The notes: generated by a model not told the origin, from the letters alone. A DNA stretch of 64,000 nucleotides from Leclercia adecarboxylata (GCF_023639785.1 NZ_CP098325.1:1426001-1490000); one strand, 5' to 3'. Numbered from the stretch's first letter, positions 9,870 to 19,403 are shown. Made by a program: numbers and translations.

Positions 9870-10561
9870 TACAGCGTCTCCCCGTCGGTTAACATTCCTG
9901 CTTTGCGCAGCGCATCATTGAGCCAGTGCGGGCGCAGATCGCCTTTGCGGATGGCCTCGAGGCGGCGGGTTTCGGTTTCCAGCTTCTCTTTGGCCTGGGC
10001 GATAACCTGCTGAACTTCGTCGCGTGGAATGACCACTACCCCGTCGATATCCGCCACCACCAGATCCCCTGGGCGCACGGTCGCACCGGCAACGGAGATG
10101 GCATGGTTTACCCGGCCCGGGATCGATTTTGTGGGGCCGCACGGGTTAAGGCCTGCGGAAAATACAGGGTAATTTCCCTTACTCAGGGTGTCGGCATCAC
10201 GTACGGCACCGTCAATGATGATCCCGGCAATACCGCTGGCCTGGGCCTGGGTCGCCATGATTTCACCCAGCAATGCGCAGCTGATGTCGCCCTTGCCATC
10301 CACTACCAGCACATCGCCGGGTTGGGCAACCGCCATCGCAGCATGAATCGCCAGGTTGTCACCCGGGCGCACTTCCACGGTAATGGCCGGGCCGGCAACG
10401 GCCATATGCGCTGCCAGCGGTTTGATACGACCGTGCAGCGTTCCACGACGCCCGGCAACGTCTGCAAGGATGGCGGCCTGATACTCGGCGGCCTGGCGGA
10501 CCTCTTCTTCGGACACGCGATCGTACTCGCGGTTAATCATCGATTTCTCTGTAACGGACAT
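9869..10561 (-). CDS. RraA-like / HMG-CHA aldolase family protein
   Basis: 230 residues from the ATG at 10561, chosen because GGAGG lies five bases before it; an in-frame ATG at 10573 would overlap that site. The fold family contains RraA (RNase E inhibitor) and class II 4-hydroxy-4-methyl-2-oxoglutarate aldolases. The G-x(n)-R-D active-site motif of the aldolases is present (LGEIMATQAQ then IIDGAVRDADTL), plus VVADIDGVVVIP, so an enzyme is more likely than an RNase E regulator. It is the first gene of a two-gene operon with the 2-hydroxyacid dehydrogenase, divergent from the iclR-type gene. A pyruvate- or oxaloacetate-yielding cleavage is the likely reaction, by inference. Confidence 0.8.
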   Translation of the reverse strand: MSVTEKSMINREYDRVSEEEVRQAAEYQAAILADVAGRRGTLHGRIKPLAAHMAVAGPAITVEVRPGDNLAIHAAMAVAQPGDVLVVDGKGDISCALLGEIMATQAQASGIAGIIIDGAVRDADTLSKGNYPVFSAGLNPCGPTKSIPGRVNHAISVAGATVRPGDLVVADIDGVVVIPRDEVQQVIAQAKEKLETETRRLEAIRKGDLRPHWLNDALRKAGMLTDGETL

Positions 10562-10585
10562 GAATGCCTCCATATTGTTTTACTG

Positions 10586-10687
10586 TGTACAATGCAGGTG
10601 TACAATACAAAACAACTATAGCGGTGTTGATTTGCTTTTAGCCAGAGCTACGTTGGCGTTTGTGATGTAAACACGAAGTGACTCACA
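10586..10687. promoter_or_regulatory. Divergent promoter/operator region of the catabolic cluster
   Basis: Between the aldolase-like gene (minus) and the IclR-type gene (plus). Two TGTACAA copies lie at 10586-10592 and 10599-10605. The 81 bases at 10607-10687 align without gaps to 12965-13045 upstream of the MFS gene, with about 56 identical positions. The shared blocks are ACAAAACnACTATAGCG, TGATGTAAA and GTGACTCACA. This is probably the binding site of the IclR-type regulator. Confidence 0.7.
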
Positions 10688-10726
10688 AAATTGCGGTACA
10701 CTCTTTGCCGACCAGAACAGGAGAAA

Positions 10727-11458
10727 ATGATGGGTAATGAAGGCGTTGTGGCGGTTGAAAAGGCACTGGCATTACTGGATTGCTTCCGTCCCGGAGACGA
10801 AAGCCTGACGCTGACCGCGCTGGCACAGTTGTCGGGATACCATAAAACCACTGTCTACCGGTTGATGAACTCCCTGGAGCGCATGAATTACGTCGTCAGA
10901 CATGATGATGGCAACTATGCCCTGGGTCCGCGTCTGCTTTATCTGGGTAAGCTCTACGAGCAGTCGTTCCACCTCTCACGCGTGGTGCAGCCTGAGTTAC
11001 AGGCCTTGTCCCTGGCGTCACAGGAGAGCGCAAGCTGGTATGTGCTTGAAGGTGGGCAGCGTCTTTGTCTTTTTCGTGCCGAAGCCTCCCACGGGCTGCG
11101 CCACAGCAATCTGCCCGGCTCTCAGTTCCCGCTGGATAACTCCGCTATCAGCAAGGTGCTCCGCCACTGGGGGCTAAATGAAGCCTTGCCAGAAGGTGAG
11201 CCGTCGTTGCCGCTTTATACCTCAGGTGCGCGCGATCCCCACACTTCCGCTTTCGCGATGCCGGTGTTTGGGGTGCATGACAAACTTATTGCTGCCCTGG
11301 CCCTGACCGGGCCATCTTCAAGGCTGACTGAAGATCGTCGAGAGCGGGGAGTAAGCCAGCTGATGAAGGCCACCGCCAGCCGTCTTTCGCTGAAGATGGG
11401 GGCCAGCAAGCCATTTTGCCTTGAGTTCTACGGCGAAACAGAGGAGCTGGAGAGCTGA
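10727..11458 (+). CDS. IclR family transcriptional regulator
   Basis: 243 residues from the ATG at 10727, which has GGAG five to six bases before it; the earlier in-frame ATG at 10691 lies in the promoter region. The N-terminal winged helix covers VEKALALLDCF to AQLSGYHKTTVYRLMNSLERMNYV, and the C-terminal half is the IclR effector-binding domain. It is flanked by the divergent aldolase/dehydrogenase pair and by the convergent MFS gene. Both target promoters carry related sequence blocks, so it probably controls both in response to the substrate or an intermediate. No gene name can be assigned. Confidence 0.9.
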   Translation: MMGNEGVVAVEKALALLDCFRPGDESLTLTALAQLSGYHKTTVYRLMNSLERMNYVVRHDDGNYALGPRLLYLGKLYEQSFHLSRVVQPELQALSLASQESASWYVLEGGQRLCLFRAEASHGLRHSNLPGSQFPLDNSAISKVLRHWGLNEALPEGEPSLPLYTSGARDPHTSAFAMPVFGVHDKLIAALALTGPSSRLTEDRRERGVSQLMKATASRLSLKMGASKPFCLEFYGETEELES

Positions 11459-11494
11459 TGCCTCTACGCGGGACAGCAGTCCCGCGTGCTCATC

Positions 11495-12829
11495 TTAATG
11501 GGTCAGCTGGTTTTCCTGGCTCACGTGGCGGCGGGCCTGACGTCCCATCACCAGTACAGCAATGCCCCCGGCAATACACAGACCTGCCAGTGGAAGCATC
11601 GCCAGCGTATGGCTGCCGGTGCGTTCATTGATGATGCCGTAAGCGTTCACCATCACCACACCGCCAATCAGGTTAGCAATGGCCCCGATGGCGGCCAGCC
11701 CCGCGGCTGCCGAGGTGCTGTTCATCCAGCCCGACGCCAGCGCCCAGAATGGACCTTTCATCGAGTAGACCCCAATCAGCATTACGCTGAGGATCGCAAT
11801 AGTTACGGGGAGAGAGATGCTCACAAACGCTGCGAACACGCCTGCTGCAATCAGGAACAAGGTCAGCGCGGTATGCCAGCGGCGCTCGTTGCTGCGGTCT
11901 GAGCTGCGGCCCCAGACGATCATCAGCACCGATGCCAGTCCGTAAGGGATGGCGTTGAGCAGGCCGGTGGTCAAGTTATCGAGGTGGAACGATTTCAGAA
12001 GCTGCGGTGACCAGACGCTGATGGTGGTACCTGCCGAGGACGCGCCGGTGTAGATCAGCGCCATCAGCCAGATATGACGGTGTTTCAGCAACTGCCATGT
12101 CGTCTGGTGGTCGATATTTTTTGACTGCTGACGTTCACTCTCCAGGGTCGATTCCAGCCACTCTTTTTGTTCACTGCTCAGCCAGCTGGCCTGATGAGGG
12201 CGGTCGCGGAGAATAAACCAGGCCAAAATCCCCAGCAGCACGGCAGGTAACCCTTCAATGAGGAACAGCAGATGCCAGCCGCGCAGGCCCATCCAGCCGT
12301 CCAGCGTCAGGATCAGGCCTGAGAGGGGAGAGCCGATAAAGTTGGCCAGCGGGATCGCCACCATAAACGAGGCGATAATCCGTGCACGGTAGCGGGACGG
12401 GATCCACCAGGTGAGATACAGCACCACGCCCGGGAAAAAGCCTGCCTCTGCTGCACCGAGCAGAAAACGCACGATATAGAGTGACGTCGTGCTCTCAACC
12501 AGCGACATGCACATCGATACTACGCCCCAGCTGATCATAATGCGCGGGATCCACAGGCGCGCGCCGACCTTCTGCATTGCCAGGTTACTCGGTACTTCAA
12601 AGAGGAAATAGGCAACAAAGTAGAGGCTGCTGGCGAAACCAAATGCGGCTTTGCTGAGGCCGAGATCTTCATTCATCTGCAGCGAGGCCATGCCAATGTT
12701 TCCGCGATCGATAATCGAGACCAGATAGCTGACGATCAGAAACGGGAGGATGCGCCAGATAACCTTGCGCATGGTCTCTCTTTCTATGGCTTCGGTGGCC
12801 GTAACGGGGTTACGAGTGTGCTCTGTCAT
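11495..12829 (-). CDS. MFS transporter, anion:cation symporter (ACS) family
   Basis: 444 residues from the ATG at 12829, preceded by GAGGA. It has twelve predicted membrane helices in two halves, split by a hydrophilic loop (RPHQASWLSSEQKEWLEST...). The first-loop region SIIDRGNIGMASLQMNEDLGL and the WIPSRYRARIIASFM segment are typical of ACS carriers for hexuronates, tartrate, phthalate or similar organic anions. It most likely imports the acid that the neighbouring aldolase-like and dehydrogenase proteins degrade. Its promoter region resembles that of the aldolase-like gene, which suggests shared regulation. The gene ends 36 bases from the convergent iclR-type gene. Confidence 0.88.
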   Translation of the reverse strand: MTEHTRNPVTATEAIERETMRKVIWRILPFLIVSYLVSIIDRGNIGMASLQMNEDLGLSKAAFGFASSLYFVAYFLFEVPSNLAMQKVGARLWIPRIMISWGVVSMCMSLVESTTSLYIVRFLLGAAEAGFFPGVVLYLTWWIPSRYRARIIASFMVAIPLANFIGSPLSGLILTLDGWMGLRGWHLLFLIEGLPAVLLGILAWFILRDRPHQASWLSSEQKEWLESTLESERQQSKNIDHQTTWQLLKHRHIWLMALIYTGASSAGTTISVWSPQLLKSFHLDNLTTGLLNAIPYGLASVLMIVWGRSSDRSNERRWHTALTLFLIAAGVFAAFVSISLPVTIAILSVMLIGVYSMKGPFWALASGWMNSTSAAAGLAAIGAIANLIGGVVMVNAYGIINERTGSHTLAMLPLAGLCIAGGIAVLVMGRQARRHVSQENQLTH

Positions 12830-12935
12830 TATTTCCTCGCAGGGTTTCATTATGTTTATCAGGAAATTCTCAGCAAAGTAAGCAGCCCTTCTTGTTGTTA
12901 ACCGGCTTGACCGCCAAATTGCAGCTTATCTTCTG

Positions 12936-13045
12936 TTGTACTCTGTACAACGTGGTTTTATCAAACAAAACCACTATAGCGAGGATGCATTCTTTTTATC
13001 CAGTTAATGGAAGGTTTAAATGATGTAAATAAGAGGTGACTCACA
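12936..13045 (-). promoter_or_regulatory. Promoter/operator region of the MFS gene
   Basis: A perfect palindrome TTGTAC-TCT-GTACAA sits at 12936-12950. Bases 12965-13045 are the ungapped counterpart of 10607-10687: ACAAAACCACTATAGCG, TGATGTAAA, GTGACTCACA in the same order and spacing. The gap 12830-13210 contains no gene; besides this region it holds the rimO terminator and a lone REP-like sequence near 13172-13200. Confidence 0.7.
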
Positions 13046-13143
13046 GATGAGGCGTTGCAGGCATGTAACGAAATGAAGAGGTATGAGGAGCGGAAGATGA
13101 GTCAGATAGTGGATTAAATGCGTGTCAGTTCAGGGAGTAGGCA

Positions 13144-13170
13144 ATAAAAAAGGGGACATAAGTCCCCTTA
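13144..13170 (-). terminator. Rho-independent terminator of rimO
   Basis: On the minus strand the stem AAGGGGAC-TTAT-GTCCCCTT (13169-13150) is followed by a T-rich tract (TTTTTTATTG). It lies about 40 bases after the rimO stop codon. Confidence 0.85.
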
Positions 13171-13210
13171 GTAAGCTGATAAGCGCAGCGCCATCAGGCG
13201 TTAAGCGAAA

Positions 13211-14536
13211 TTAAACCCGACTACCCCACAGGTCATACTCGTCGGCGTTCTCGACCTTCACGCGCACGATATCACCCGGCTTCACCTTCGTTTCACCGTT
13301 CAGGTAGACCGCGCCGTCGATTTCCGGGGCATCGGCCATGCTGCGGCCAATCGCGCCTTCTTCGTCCACTTCGTCGATGATGACCATGATTTCGCGGCCC
13401 ACTTTCTCCTGCAGGCGTTCAGCGGAGATCTGCTGTTGCAGCTGCATGAAGCGGTTCCAGCGCTCTTCTTTCACCTCTTCCGGCACCTGATCCGCCAGTT
13501 CGTTAGCGGTCGCGCCTTCAACCGGGCTGTACTTGAAGCAGCCCACGCGATCCAGACGGGCTTCTTTCAGGAAGTCGAGCAGCATCTGGAAGTCTTCTTC
13601 GGTTTCACCCGGGAAGCCAACGATAAAGGTGGAGCGCAGAGTCAGATCCGGGCAGATTTCACGCCACTGTTTGATGCGCGCCAGCTGGCGGTCAACGGAG
13701 CCAGGACGCTTCATCAGCTTCAGAATACGCGGGCTGGCGTGCTGCAGCGGGATATCCAGATACGGCAGGATTTTGCCTTCCGCCATCAGCGGGATCACGT
13801 CGTCCACGTGCGGATACGGGTAGACGTAGTGCAGACGGGTCCAGATGCCGAGCTTAGCGAGCTGTTCGCACAGGCCGACCATGCTGGTTTTCACCGGCTC
13901 GCCGTTGTGGAAGCCGGAGCGGTGCTTCACATCCACGCCGTAGGCGGAGGTGTCCTGAGAGATCACCAGCAGCTCTTTGACGCCCGCATCGGCCAGACGT
14001 TTGGCTTCAGCCAGCACTTCGCCAATCGGACGGCTCACCAGATCGCCACGCATGGACGGGATAATGCAGAAGGTGCAGCGATGGTTGCAGCCTTCGGAAA
14101 TTTTTAAGTAGGCGTAGTGACGCGGGGTCAGCTTCACGCCCTGTTCCGGCACCAGGCTCAGGAACGGGTTGTGCTTTGGTTTTGGCACATAGTGATGCAC
14201 ATGTTCCAGCACCTGCTCGTAGCTGTGCGGGCCGGTGATCTCCAGCACCTTAGGATGCACTTCGCGGATTTGGTCCACTTTGGCGCCCAGACAACCGGTG
14301 ACAATCACCTTGCCGTTCTCGGTGAGTGCTTCACCGATGGCTTCCAGAGACTCCTGTACGGCGCTGTCGATAAAGCCGCAGGTGTTAACGATCACCATAT
14401 CGGCGTTGTCGTAGCTTGGCACCACGTCATAGCCTTCGGTGCGAAGTTCGGTCAGGATACGTTCGGAATCCACCAGGTTTTTCGGGCAGCCCAGGGAGAC
14501 GAAGCCGATTTTCGGCTGGTGGGTAACATTGCTCAT
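13211..14536 (-). CDS. rimO: Ribosomal protein S12 methylthiotransferase RimO
   Basis: 441 residues, as in E. coli. It adds a methylthio group to Asp89 of ribosomal protein S12. Domain order: N-terminal UPF0004/MTTase domain with cysteines in [19 protein letters not shown] and TGCLG (auxiliary 4Fe-4S cluster); radical SAM core with the CxxxCxxC motif as [17 protein letters not shown]-terminal TRAM domain ending in EYDLWGSRV. It is transcribed alone, with a terminator after it. In E. coli it follows yliE/yliF; those diguanylate/phosphodiesterase genes are not in this window. Confidence 0.97.
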   Translation of the reverse strand: MSNVTHQPKIGFVSLGCPKNLVDSERILTELRTEGYDVVPSYDNADMVIVNTCGFIDSAVQESLEAIGEALTENGKVIVTGCLGAKVDQIREVHPKVLEITGPHSYEQVLEHVHHYVPKPKHNPFLSLVPEQGVKLTPRHYAYLKISEGCNHRCTFCIIPSMRGDLVSRPIGEVLAEAKRLADAGVKELLVISQDTSAYGVDVKHRSGFHNGEPVKTSMVGLCEQLAKLGIWTRLHYVYPYPHVDDVIPLMAEGKILPYLDIPLQHASPRILKLMKRPGSVDRQLARIKQWREICPDLTLRSTFIVGFPGETEEDFQMLLDFLKEARLDRVGCFKYSPVEGATANELADQVPEEVKEERWNRFMQLQQQISAERLQEKVGREIMVIIDEVDEEGAIGRSMADAPEIDGAVYLNGETKVKPGDIVRVKVENADEYDLWGSRV

Positions 14537-14782
14537 AGATTAAAAAGTAGTCAGTTATGGAGTTATCAGGGCAGGGATTGTACAGATTTCTGCGCAGGAA
14601 TTACAGGGGAGATATGTGCGCATCCGCGAACATCTGCGGGAGAAATTTCTGCCTATTCTGGCGGCCATTTTCGCGGTTGAATTTGTATTATAAAACCCCA
14701 GGGTTTTGCTTAAAGTTCTCATTTTCTAAGCCGATAACTCATCAAATCAACGATCTATTCAATTTTGCATTCCGGGATATCT

Positions 14783-15382
14783 ATGGCAGTTAACGGCGAT
14801 ATAAAGGTACTTGAAGAGGCTTTATCAGACTTTTTTGCTCATAAAAATACGAAGGAAAAGCTCTCGCATATCCTCGATAAAAAGGCGAATGACTGGGAAA
14901 AATGGCTGCAGATAGAGTTTGAGTATTTTCTGGAGCATTATTTAGACTTTTCAGCAAAGCGGGAGTTACGCGCCAACACCGACAAAAGACATCAAAGTGG
15001 CCGACAGCATGTGATTGTCGATCTCATTTTCAGGAAAAAGCGCACGCGTCTGGACCGGTTTATTTATGTTGAATTCAAGCTTGCCCGCCGCGCAACCGAG
15101 CTGGTTGAAAGCATCGCGACAGATTTGATTAAGAATTATGAGGTGGTGAATTCCCATTTTACGAAAGCCAAACAAAAGCGCCGCTCGATTTGGGGTGTCG
15201 GCTTTTACCGGGATTTTTCACCGCTGACGGTAAATCGGGCCGATGAACGGTTGAACGGGTTGAAAGAAAATGGCTTCAGCTTCCGGCATGACCCGGTCTA
15301 TATCTGTAAATGCAGGGGCAGCAAGCACAAAGACGACTGCCACACTATTGGGATGGTGATTGTGGGGGCTGGCGCAGACTAA
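14783..15382 (+). CDS. Orphan protein with PD-(D/E)XK nuclease-like core
   Basis: 199 residues from the ATG at 14783; an in-frame TTG at 14765 is possible. I do not recognise a named family. The pattern resembles a PD-(D/E)XK core: a Glu-rich helix (EKWLQIEFEYFLEHYLDF), Asp at about residue 80 in VIVDLIF, then Glu-x-Lys at 97-99 in FIYVEFKLA, followed by a helix. The C-terminus is rich in Cys/His (YICKCRGSKHKDDCHTIG), perhaps a metal site. The gene has a lower GC content than its neighbours and interrupts the rimO-bssR neighbourhood of E. coli, which suggests horizontal gain. DNA or RNA cleavage is only an inference; no toxin-antitoxin or modification partner is adjacent. Confidence 0.7.
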   Translation: MAVNGDIKVLEEALSDFFAHKNTKEKLSHILDKKANDWEKWLQIEFEYFLEHYLDFSAKRELRANTDKRHQSGRQHVIVDLIFRKKRTRLDRFIYVEFKLARRATELVESIATDLIKNYEVVNSHFTKAKQKRRSIWGVGFYRDFSPLTVNRADERLNGLKENGFSFRHDPVYICKCRGSKHKDDCHTIGMVIVGAGAD

Positions 15383-15586
15383 TTATATTGTTGTGCCTGA
15401 ATCAACGGCTGGTCATCCCCGGGCCAGCCCGCAACACAATACCCTTTACCCTGCCTGTCTGACTCCCGCTATTTAACATTGTAAATTCTGCAAAGCAGTC
15501 ACGGATTATTGACCTGACGCATTAAATTGTACAAAAAACAGCCATAATCTAAAGGTGTTCTAAGGCTGACAAGGGAGGTAAAAAGC

Positions 15587-15970
15587 ATGTCCGTTGACAG
15601 ACTAAAACGCGATCTTCTGAACAAGATGATCAACGCCCGGATTGATCTCGCGGCCTATCTGCAGTTGAGGAAAGCGAAGGGGTACATGTCAGTCAGCGAA
15701 AGCGACCATCTGCGTGACAACTTCTTTGAACTTTGTACTTATATGCGTGAAAAAGCGCCTGAACTGAGAGCGTACTGTAATCCCGAGGAGCAGGCTATGC
15801 TCTATCGCGCCGCCGGTTCGCTCACTACCGCAGGCGTCTGTATGATGACCGGCAACCATGATTGCCCGACATTTATCGCCGTCAACGCAGAGAAGCTGGA
15901 AAACTGTCTGAACGATCTCACTCTCTGCATCCAGTATCTGAAATCGCATGCACCGCTGATTCGGAGCTGA
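15587..15970 (+). CDS. bssR: Biofilm formation regulatory protein BssR
   Basis: 127 residues, the E. coli BssR length. The segment LAAYLQLRKAKGYMSVSESD and the C-terminal HDCPTFIAVNAEKLENCLNDL match BssR closely, while the middle is diverged. BssR is a small cytoplasmic protein that affects biofilm formation and indole/AI-2 related expression; its mechanism is not known. A strong ribosome binding site (GGGAGG) precedes the ATG. A GC-rich hairpin GGGGGAG-GCAA-CTCCCCC (15975-15992) follows the stop codon and may end the transcript. Confidence 0.93.
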   Translation: MSVDRLKRDLLNKMINARIDLAAYLQLRKAKGYMSVSESDHLRDNFFELCTYMREKAPELRAYCNPEEQAMLYRAAGSLTTAGVCMMTGNHDCPTFIAVNAEKLENCLNDLTLCIQYLKSHAPLIRS

Positions 15971-16074
15971 TCCCGGGGGAGGCAACTCCCCCAACTGCTT
16001 AAGCTTTTGTAAAAGTAATAATGCCCCTGCGCTGAGTGTCTACCTTTAAGGCATATGTCGAAAAGGAGTGCATT

Positions 16075-17193
16075 ATGCGTCGATCCTCGCTTATTTCCCT
16101 GCCATTGTTGCTGATATCCGCTTCACTGTGTGCGGCCCCCGCCGAGGTGAAGGTCGAAGTGCTGCAGAATAAACTCGATCACCCCTGGTCGCTGGCATTC
16201 CTGCCACAAAATCAGGGCATGCTGATCACCCTGAAAGGCGGTCAGCTTAAGCGCTGGCAGACGGGGAAAGGGCTCTCCGATCCCATCGTCGGTGTGCCCA
16301 AAGTCTGGGCTAACGGCCAGGGCGGATTGCTTGACGTGGTGCTGGCACCCGACTTCGAAACCTCGCGCCGGGTCTGGCTGAGCTATGCCGAAGCGGGGGA
16401 TGACGGGAAAGCGGGCACGGCGGTGGGGTATGGCCGTCTGAGTGACGACAATTCCCGGTTGGAGGCCTTTAAGGTTGTCTTCCGCCAGCAGCCAAAACTC
16501 TCTACCGGCAATCACTTTGGCGGTCGGCTGGTGTTCGACGGCAAAGGCTATCTCTATATCGCGCTGGGCGAAAATAACCAGCGGCCTACCGCCCAGGATC
16601 TCGACAAGCTGCAGGGCAAGGTGGTGCGCCTGACCGATCAGGGCGCTGTCCCGGACGATAACCCGTTTGTGAACCGCAATGACGCGCGGCCGGAGATCTG
16701 GTCTTACGGCATCCGTAATCCGCAGGGAATGGCGATGAATCCGTGGAGCGATACCCTGTGGCTGAACGAGCACGGCCCGCGCGGCGGAGATGAAATCAAT
16801 ATTCCGGAGAAAGGCAAAAACTATGGCTGGCCGCTGGCGACCCACGGCATCAACTACAGCGGATTGCCGATCCCGGAGGCCAAAGGTGAGCACGTTGAAG
16901 GCACCGAGCCGCCGCTGTTTGTCTGGAAGCAGTCTCCGGCCCTTAGCGGGATGGCCTTCTATAACAGCGACGTCTTCCCGCAGTGGAAAAACAAACTCTT
17001 TATCGGCGCGCTGAAAGACAAGGATGTGATTGTGCTGAACGTCAACGGCAACCGCGTTACGGAAGAGGGGCGCATTCTGGGGGATCGTAATCAACGGGTC
17101 CGGGATGTACGGGTCGGGCCGGACGGCTATTTATACGTGCTGACCGATGAGTCGGACGGGCAGCTGTTAAAAGTCAGCCCGTCCGGAACATAA
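16075..17193 (+). CDS. yliI: PQQ-dependent soluble aldose sugar dehydrogenase YliI
   Basis: 372 residues from the ATG at 16075, chosen over an upstream in-frame ATG because it follows AAGGAG and starts a signal peptide (MRRSSLISLPLLLISASLCA). The mature protein is a glucose/sorbosone dehydrogenase-type beta-propeller: HPWSLAFLP, GGLLDVVLAPDF, GNHFGGRLVFDGKGYLYIALGE, IWSYGIRNPQGMAMNP and LNEHGPRGGDEINI are the conserved blades and cofactor/calcium residues. It oxidises aldoses in the periplasm when PQQ is supplied. It converges with gstB with one base between the stop codons and no visible terminator. Confidence 0.95.
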   Translation: MRRSSLISLPLLLISASLCAAPAEVKVEVLQNKLDHPWSLAFLPQNQGMLITLKGGQLKRWQTGKGLSDPIVGVPKVWANGQGGLLDVVLAPDFETSRRVWLSYAEAGDDGKAGTAVGYGRLSDDNSRLEAFKVVFRQQPKLSTGNHFGGRLVFDGKGYLYIALGENNQRPTAQDLDKLQGKVVRLTDQGAVPDDNPFVNRNDARPEIWSYGIRNPQGMAMNPWSDTLWLNEHGPRGGDEINIPEKGKNYGWPLATHGINYSGLPIPEAKGEHVEGTEPPLFVWKQSPALSGMAFYNSDVFPQWKNKLFIGALKDKDVIVLNVNGNRVTEEGRILGDRNQRVRDVRVGPDGYLYVLTDESDGQLLKVSPSGT

Positions 17194-17194
17194 C

Positions 17195-17821
17195 TCAGGT
17201 GACCGGGATCATCACCACGTTGCGATAGGCCGGACGCTCGCTCAGCTTAGCCATCCAGCGCTCAAGATGCGGACGCGAAGTCCATTCCAGACCAACGTTG
17301 GTGAGGTTCCAGACAAAGGGCGCGACGGCGATGTCGCCCACGCCAAAGTCGTCTCCCGACAGCCACGGCTGCGTCGCAAGCGCCTCATCCAGCATAGCGA
17401 GCAGGGATTCGCAGCTCTGTTTTGCGGCATTAATGGCCGGGTAGTCACGCTCGGCTTCCGGGGTTCTCACCAGTCCCATCAGGATCACCCGGTGGACAGG
17501 CGAGAGCGTCTGGTTGGCCCATTCCATCCATTTTTCGCCAACGGCACGCTTCGCGGGGGCATCGATCCACAGACGGTTCTGGCCGTACTGCGCGGCGAGG
17601 TAGCGTACGATGGCGTTGGATTCCCACAGCGTCAGGTCAGTTTCGTCATCCCGCAGCAGCGGGACCAGGCCATTGGGGTTCATCGCCAGATACTCTGCGT
17701 CTTTATTCACCCCGTACTCCAGTCCCGCCATGATCTGATTAAAGGGTAAATCGAGCTCTTCCAGCGTCCAGAGCACCTTTTTGACGTTGGTCGAATTGTT
17801 CCTGCCCCACAGCGTAATCAT
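17195..17821 (-). CDS. gstB: Glutathione S-transferase GstB
   Basis: 208 residues, as in E. coli GstB. The N-terminal thioredoxin-like domain holds SSTN-type active-site residues ([22 protein letters not shown]) and the glutathione-contacting NPNGLVPLL...[12 protein letters not shown]. The helical C-terminal domain follows, with [14 protein letters not shown]. It conjugates glutathione to electrophiles such as bromoacetate-type compounds. The order yliI-gstB-dacC is the E. coli order. The 256-bp spacer before dacC (17822-18077) shows no gene; it must carry both divergent promoters. Confidence 0.95.
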   Translation of the reverse strand: MITLWGRNNSTNVKKVLWTLEELDLPFNQIMAGLEYGVNKDAEYLAMNPNGLVPLLRDDETDLTLWESNAIVRYLAAQYGQNRLWIDAPAKRAVGEKWMEWANQTLSPVHRVILMGLVRTPEAERDYPAINAAKQSCESLLAMLDEALATQPWLSGDDFGVGDIAVAPFVWNLTNVGLEWTSRPHLERWMAKLSERPAYRNVVMIPVT

Positions 17822-18077
17822 AATAACCCCTTATAATTAAAGCCGATATCAAGATGACATCCGCGTGTCTGGCTTCACATGGTGAGATAAACCCAACAAA
17901 TACGCAACAGAGGCGAAAAAAATCGATGCGGTCAAAGCGTATCGGGTTGTTATTGCTTAAACTTTAAAAACTTTACGAGGATTGGGTTTTTTTTAAGGCT
18001 TTAGTACGTTATTACTCATCGCTTCTTACGGCACGGTAGTGTGACGTGATTTTTGGAATGGACATTCGGGTGGCAAC

Positions 18078-19283
18078 ATGATGCGAAAAACTTCTTCTTT
18101 ACGCGGTCTGGTGGCGGGTTCTGCGCTGCTGGTCCTTTTTGCACCTTCGCTGTACGCAGCGGAACAGGCGGCCCCCGAGGCTCCGCCGGTTGATGCGCGC
18201 GCCTGGATCCTGATGGACTACGCCAGCGGCAAAGTGCTGGCCGAAGGCAATGCGGACGAGAAACTCGACCCTGCAAGCCTGACAAAAATCATGACCAGCT
18301 ACGTGGTAGGGCAGGCGCTCAAAGCGGGAAAAATCAAGCTCACCGACATGGTGACCATCGGTAAAGACGCCTGGGCGACCGGCAACCCGGCGCTGCGCGG
18401 CTCCTCGGTGATGTTCCTCAAGCCCGGCGATCAGGTGGCGGTTTCCGACCTGAACAAAGGGGTAATCATTCAGTCGGGAAATGATGCCTGCATCGCGCTG
18501 GCCGATTATGTGGCCGGCAGTCAGGATTCCTTTATTGGTCTGATGAATGGATATGCGCAAAAATTAGGCCTCACCAACACCACCTTTAAAACGGTTCACG
18601 GCCTGGATGCGCCGGGCCAGTTCAGTACCGCCCGCGATATGGCGCTGCTTGGTAAGGCGCTGATTCATGACGTGCCGGAAGAGTATGCGATCCATAAAGA
18701 GAAAGAGTTCACCTTCAATAAGATCCGCCAGCCGAACCGTAACCGTCTGCTCTGGAGCAGCAACGTTAACGTCGACGGCATGAAAACCGGGACCACGGCG
18801 GGAGCAGGGTATAACCTCGTGGCCTCGGCGACCCAGGGCGATATGCGTCTGATCTCGGTGGTGCTGGGCACCAAAACCGACCGCATCCGCTTTAACGAGT
18901 CGGAAAAACTGCTGACCTGGGGCTTCCGCTTCTTCGAAACCGTCACGCCGATTAAGCCGGATGCGACCTTTGTCAGCCAGCGCGTCTGGTTTGGCGACAA
19001 GAGCGAAGTTAATCTCGGCGCCGGGGAGAGCGGCTCTGTCACCATTCCGCGCGGCCAGCTTAAAAACCTGAAAGCCAGCTACACGCTTACCGACAAACAG
19101 CTCACTGCTCCGCTGAAAAAAGGCCAGGTGGTGGGCACCATCGACTTCCAGCTGAACGGCAAATCCATCGAGCAGCGTCCGCTGGTGGTGATGGAAGCGG
19201 TGGAAGAGGGCGGCTTCTTCGGCCGGATGTGGGATTACGTAATGATGAAATTCCACGAATGGTTTGGCGGCTGGTTTAAGTAG
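18078..19283 (+). CDS. dacC: D-alanyl-D-alanine carboxypeptidase DacC (PBP6)
   Basis: 401 residues. Signal peptide ending in SLYAAEQ, then the peptidase S11 domain with active-site Ser in PASLTKIM (S67-x-x-K70), the SGN motif in [11 protein letters not shown] and KTG in [14 protein letters not shown]. The C-terminal PBP5-like domain ends in an amphipathic anchor ([18 protein letters not shown]) that holds the enzyme on the outer face of the inner membrane. It trims the terminal D-Ala from muropeptides. ATG codons at 18078 and 18081 are both possible starts. A BIME follows ten bases after the stop codon. Confidence 0.97.
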   Translation: MMRKTSSLRGLVAGSALLVLFAPSLYAAEQAAPEAPPVDARAWILMDYASGKVLAEGNADEKLDPASLTKIMTSYVVGQALKAGKIKLTDMVTIGKDAWATGNPALRGSSVMFLKPGDQVAVSDLNKGVIIQSGNDACIALADYVAGSQDSFIGLMNGYAQKLGLTNTTFKTVHGLDAPGQFSTARDMALLGKALIHDVPEEYAIHKEKEFTFNKIRQPNRNRLLWSSNVNVDGMKTGTTAGAGYNLVASATQGDMRLISVVLGTKTDRIRFNESEKLLTWGFRFFETVTPIKPDATFVSQRVWFGDKSEVNLGAGESGSVTIPRGQLKNLKASYTLTDKQLTAPLKKGQVVGTIDFQLNGKSIEQRPLVVMEAVEEGGFFGRMWDYVMMKFHEWFGGWFK

Positions 19284-19293
19284 TTGAAAACAT

Positions 19294-19393
19294 CGCCGGG
19301 TGGCGGCTTCGCCTTACCCGGCCTACAAAACCGTGCGCCGGCCAATAAACCGCACGATATCGTAGGCCCGTGCAAGCGCAGCGCCGCCGGGCA
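19294..19393. repeat. BIME (paired REP palindromes) between dacC and deoR
   Basis: One REP palindrome (GCCGGGTGGCGGCTTCGCC...ACCCGGCC), a linker of about 40 bases, then the inverted one (GTAGGCCCGTGCAAGCGCAG...GCCGGGC). It belongs to the same family as the array at 5922-6665 and lies between two convergent genes. Confidence 0.9.
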
Positions 19394-19403
19394 CTAACCG
19401 CAC

